Shown here: piece by piece, positions 16,541-17,500 of the stretch | Position numbering within the stretch: position 1 is the stretch's first letter | Layout of the letters: the number at the start of each line of letters is the position of its first letter | DNA from: Halisarca cf. caerulea | Taxonomy: Eukaryota > Porifera > Demospongiae > Chondrillida > Halisarcidae | Length of the DNA: 17,500 bases | Direction of reading: 5' to 3' | NCBI GenBank assembly: GCA_963170055.1 | Contig: CAUJGJ010000397.1 | Location: 5,550,001 to 5,567,500, forward strand | Position numbers and translations under genes: made by a program | The notes under the pieces: generated by a model | What the model was told of the DNA's origin: nothing | Databases searched by the model: none | What the model saw: only the letters and a program-made list of their open reading frames with translations

Positions 16541-16765
16541 TCAGTGAGCTACAACCCCTGCGATGTGCTTTTCCAAGTGACCCAAAACTGTACTTCCTTT
16601 TTTAATTGTCACTAGCACACTGTTCGAGTTATGAGGATTGTAGGGTTCACGCATCAAACTAACAGGTAAGAAGGCCTTTAACTCTTTCCAACCTTCGTAA
16701 AACTTGATACCCATAACCTTGCCTTCCAGTGCAACTAAACTACAACTGCACCAAGACTCCGCCAT
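16541..16765 (-). CDS. HIRAN-domain protein, second gene of transposon B
   Basis: From ATG at 16765 (ATGGCGGAG, purine at -3) the frame codes 74 residues. They show the HIRAN order: GIKFYEGW (15-26), a hydrophobic strand, LMREPYNPHNSNSVLV (37-52, the classic R-E-P-x-N-P-x-D/N motif) and VLGHLEKHIAGVVAH (60-74). HIRAN domains bind DNA 3' ends or single-stranded DNA in HLTF/Rad5 remodellers and also occur as small stand-alone proteins. Here it ends at a TGA directly after the domain. A -1 shift at this point would continue as LMDNPVFELQF, which also looks HIRAN-like, so one base may be lost. The gene converges on the transposase, with about 360 bp between stops, and lies inside the transposon. 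A role in handling transposon ends or repair intermediates is inference. Confidence 0.65.
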   Translation of the reverse strand: MAESWCSCSLVALEGKVMGIKFYEGWKELKAFLPVSLMREPYNPHNSNSVLVTIKKGSTVLGHLEKHIAGVVAH

Positions 16766-17333
16766 TGCTTAGTAACTTAGCGCAAAGCGTTAGTCCCGGT
16801 TTATCTACCCACAGAAGCATTGTCTTGAAGAAGATGCGCAGGAATGCGATCAAATTTTACGAGTGACATAATGTTGGAGGAATTTTGGCGCAATCGCTTC
16901 ATGTCAATTAAAAATACAATCAATATGCTATATTTTACCAATGAAATATGAGGAGTATCCTTTATAGGAAGGCTGTATAAAGCTAAGGGGCTGCGAGTAT
17001 AAAAATCCTTTGAAAATCAAAGGATTTTCGATCTTGGTACAAACACGTTTCAATCACAATCAGACGTATGAAAATAACACCAAAGATGGAGAACACTTAC
17101 TTTGACCACTGAAGCGACCATGAATGATCTAGGAACTAGCCAAGAAGTACCACGAGCTAAGGCGATGGCACATCACTTCCCGCACAAAGGTTAAGCTGTT
17201 TCGGGTAGGCCTAATCACCACCCCCCACCTTTCATTAACAATAGGGACTGACCCTAATCCCAACCATGCGCACATAAATCGGAAACTACGCACGTCGATT
17301 GCGGAAGTAATCTGTCGTTACATACACCGACCT
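16766..17333. other. Non-coding right part of transposon B, with a hairpin
   Basis: This is about 570 bp between the HIRAN start and the right TIR, presumably its promoter. It contains a perfect hairpin AAAATCCTTTGA-aaa-TCAAAGGATTTT (17002-17028). No open frame of note and no TATA box could be assigned with confidence. Confidence 0.5.
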
Positions 17334-17362
17334 CGAAACTACTCTTTAGACGTTACGCACTG
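17334..17362 (-). repeat. Right TIR of transposon B
   Basis: Inverted copy of 14039-14067 with four mismatches; TA at 17363-17364 follows. Confidence 0.85.
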
Positions 17363-17500
17363 TATGCTCAGAAATATTGTATATTTATAATACCCTTAAA
17401 TTGTCAAGTTGAACCTTGATCTGTGTTTCTGTACTGCTTCTGCCTTCACTGGATGTTGAAATGAAGAACAAACCTGTGCTAACAACGTGAAGTGCTGTTT
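17363..17500. other. Host flank downstream of transposon B
   Basis: This is probably the continuation of the 3' region of the P2X7-tail-like gene that was interrupted at 14037-14038. There is no coding signal in the 138 bases available. Confidence 0.4.

Larger units (their letters stand above)
14039..17362. mobile_element. Transposon B: two-gene element (spliced DDE transposase + HIRAN protein)
   Basis: The left end CAGTGCGTAAC and following bases (14039-14067) match the inverted right end (17334-17362) at 25 of 29 positions, including AGAGTAGTTT. TA lies outside both ends (14037-14038 and 17363-17364). The 3324-bp interior holds a 564-residue DDE transposase in three exons on the plus strand and a HIRAN-domain frame on the minus strand, converging. 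The CAGT ends and TA target point to the IS630/Tc1/mariner superfamily, but the transposase is a long lineage unlike Tc1. It inserted 40 bp after the stop codon of the P2X7-tail-like gene, that is, in its 3' UTR. Confidence 0.82.

Overview
The window is animal nuclear DNA. It is AT-rich and full of repeats, with spliced genes, short introns (71-89 nt in five of the seven predicted here), long dinucleotide and tetranucleotide microsatellites and many transposon families. The intron size, the 2A-type leader and the P2X7-tail and BEN families suggest a marine invertebrate. A demosponge is my best guess, but the species is not proven. Splice models come from reading sites and reading phase by eye, and family names from remembered motifs; no database search was run.

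Left half (1-7400): a repeat graveyard with no intact gene that I can defend. It holds a MITE-like element (177-841), two broken RecQ-type helicase fragments on the minus strand (1741-2075 and 6892-7167), a pair of about 400-bp inverted arms (2598-2997 and 4954-5356), a 1.2-kb non-autonomous element with perfect 18-bp TIRs and flanking TA (3099-4292), a probable piggyBac C-terminal fragment (4374-4637), several small hairpins, and microsatellites.

Right half (7400-17500): two complete-looking two-gene DNA transposons inserted in or beside host genes. Transposon A (7947-12201, 4255 bp) has perfect 20-bp TIRs starting CAGT and is flanked by TA. It carries an intact Tc1-type D34E transposase on the plus strand and, converging on it, a two-exon BEN-domain gene on the minus strand. 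Transposon B (14039-17362, 3324 bp) has 29-bp TIRs (25 of 29 matching), also starting CAGT and flanked by TA. It carries a three-exon DDE transposase of a different lineage on the plus strand and, converging on it, a small HIRAN-domain gene on the minus strand. Both therefore share one layout: a transposase plus a convergent accessory gene for a DNA-binding-type protein.

Host genes: transposon A sits in a first intron that would be only 71 nt without it. That intron belongs to a gene whose first exon encodes a hydrophobic leader ending in a 2A ribosome-skipping motif (DVEVNPGP). Its next exons lie beyond the transposon at 12207-12383 and from 12667. Further on is a three-exon gene for a protein resembling the zinc-binding cytoplasmic tail of P2X7 (13124-13998). 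Transposon B inserted 40 bp after its stop codon.

The most interesting system is the pair of cargo-carrying IS630/Tc1/mariner-type elements, where BEN and HIRAN proteins may help transposition or protect the element. That role is inference from gene content and position.
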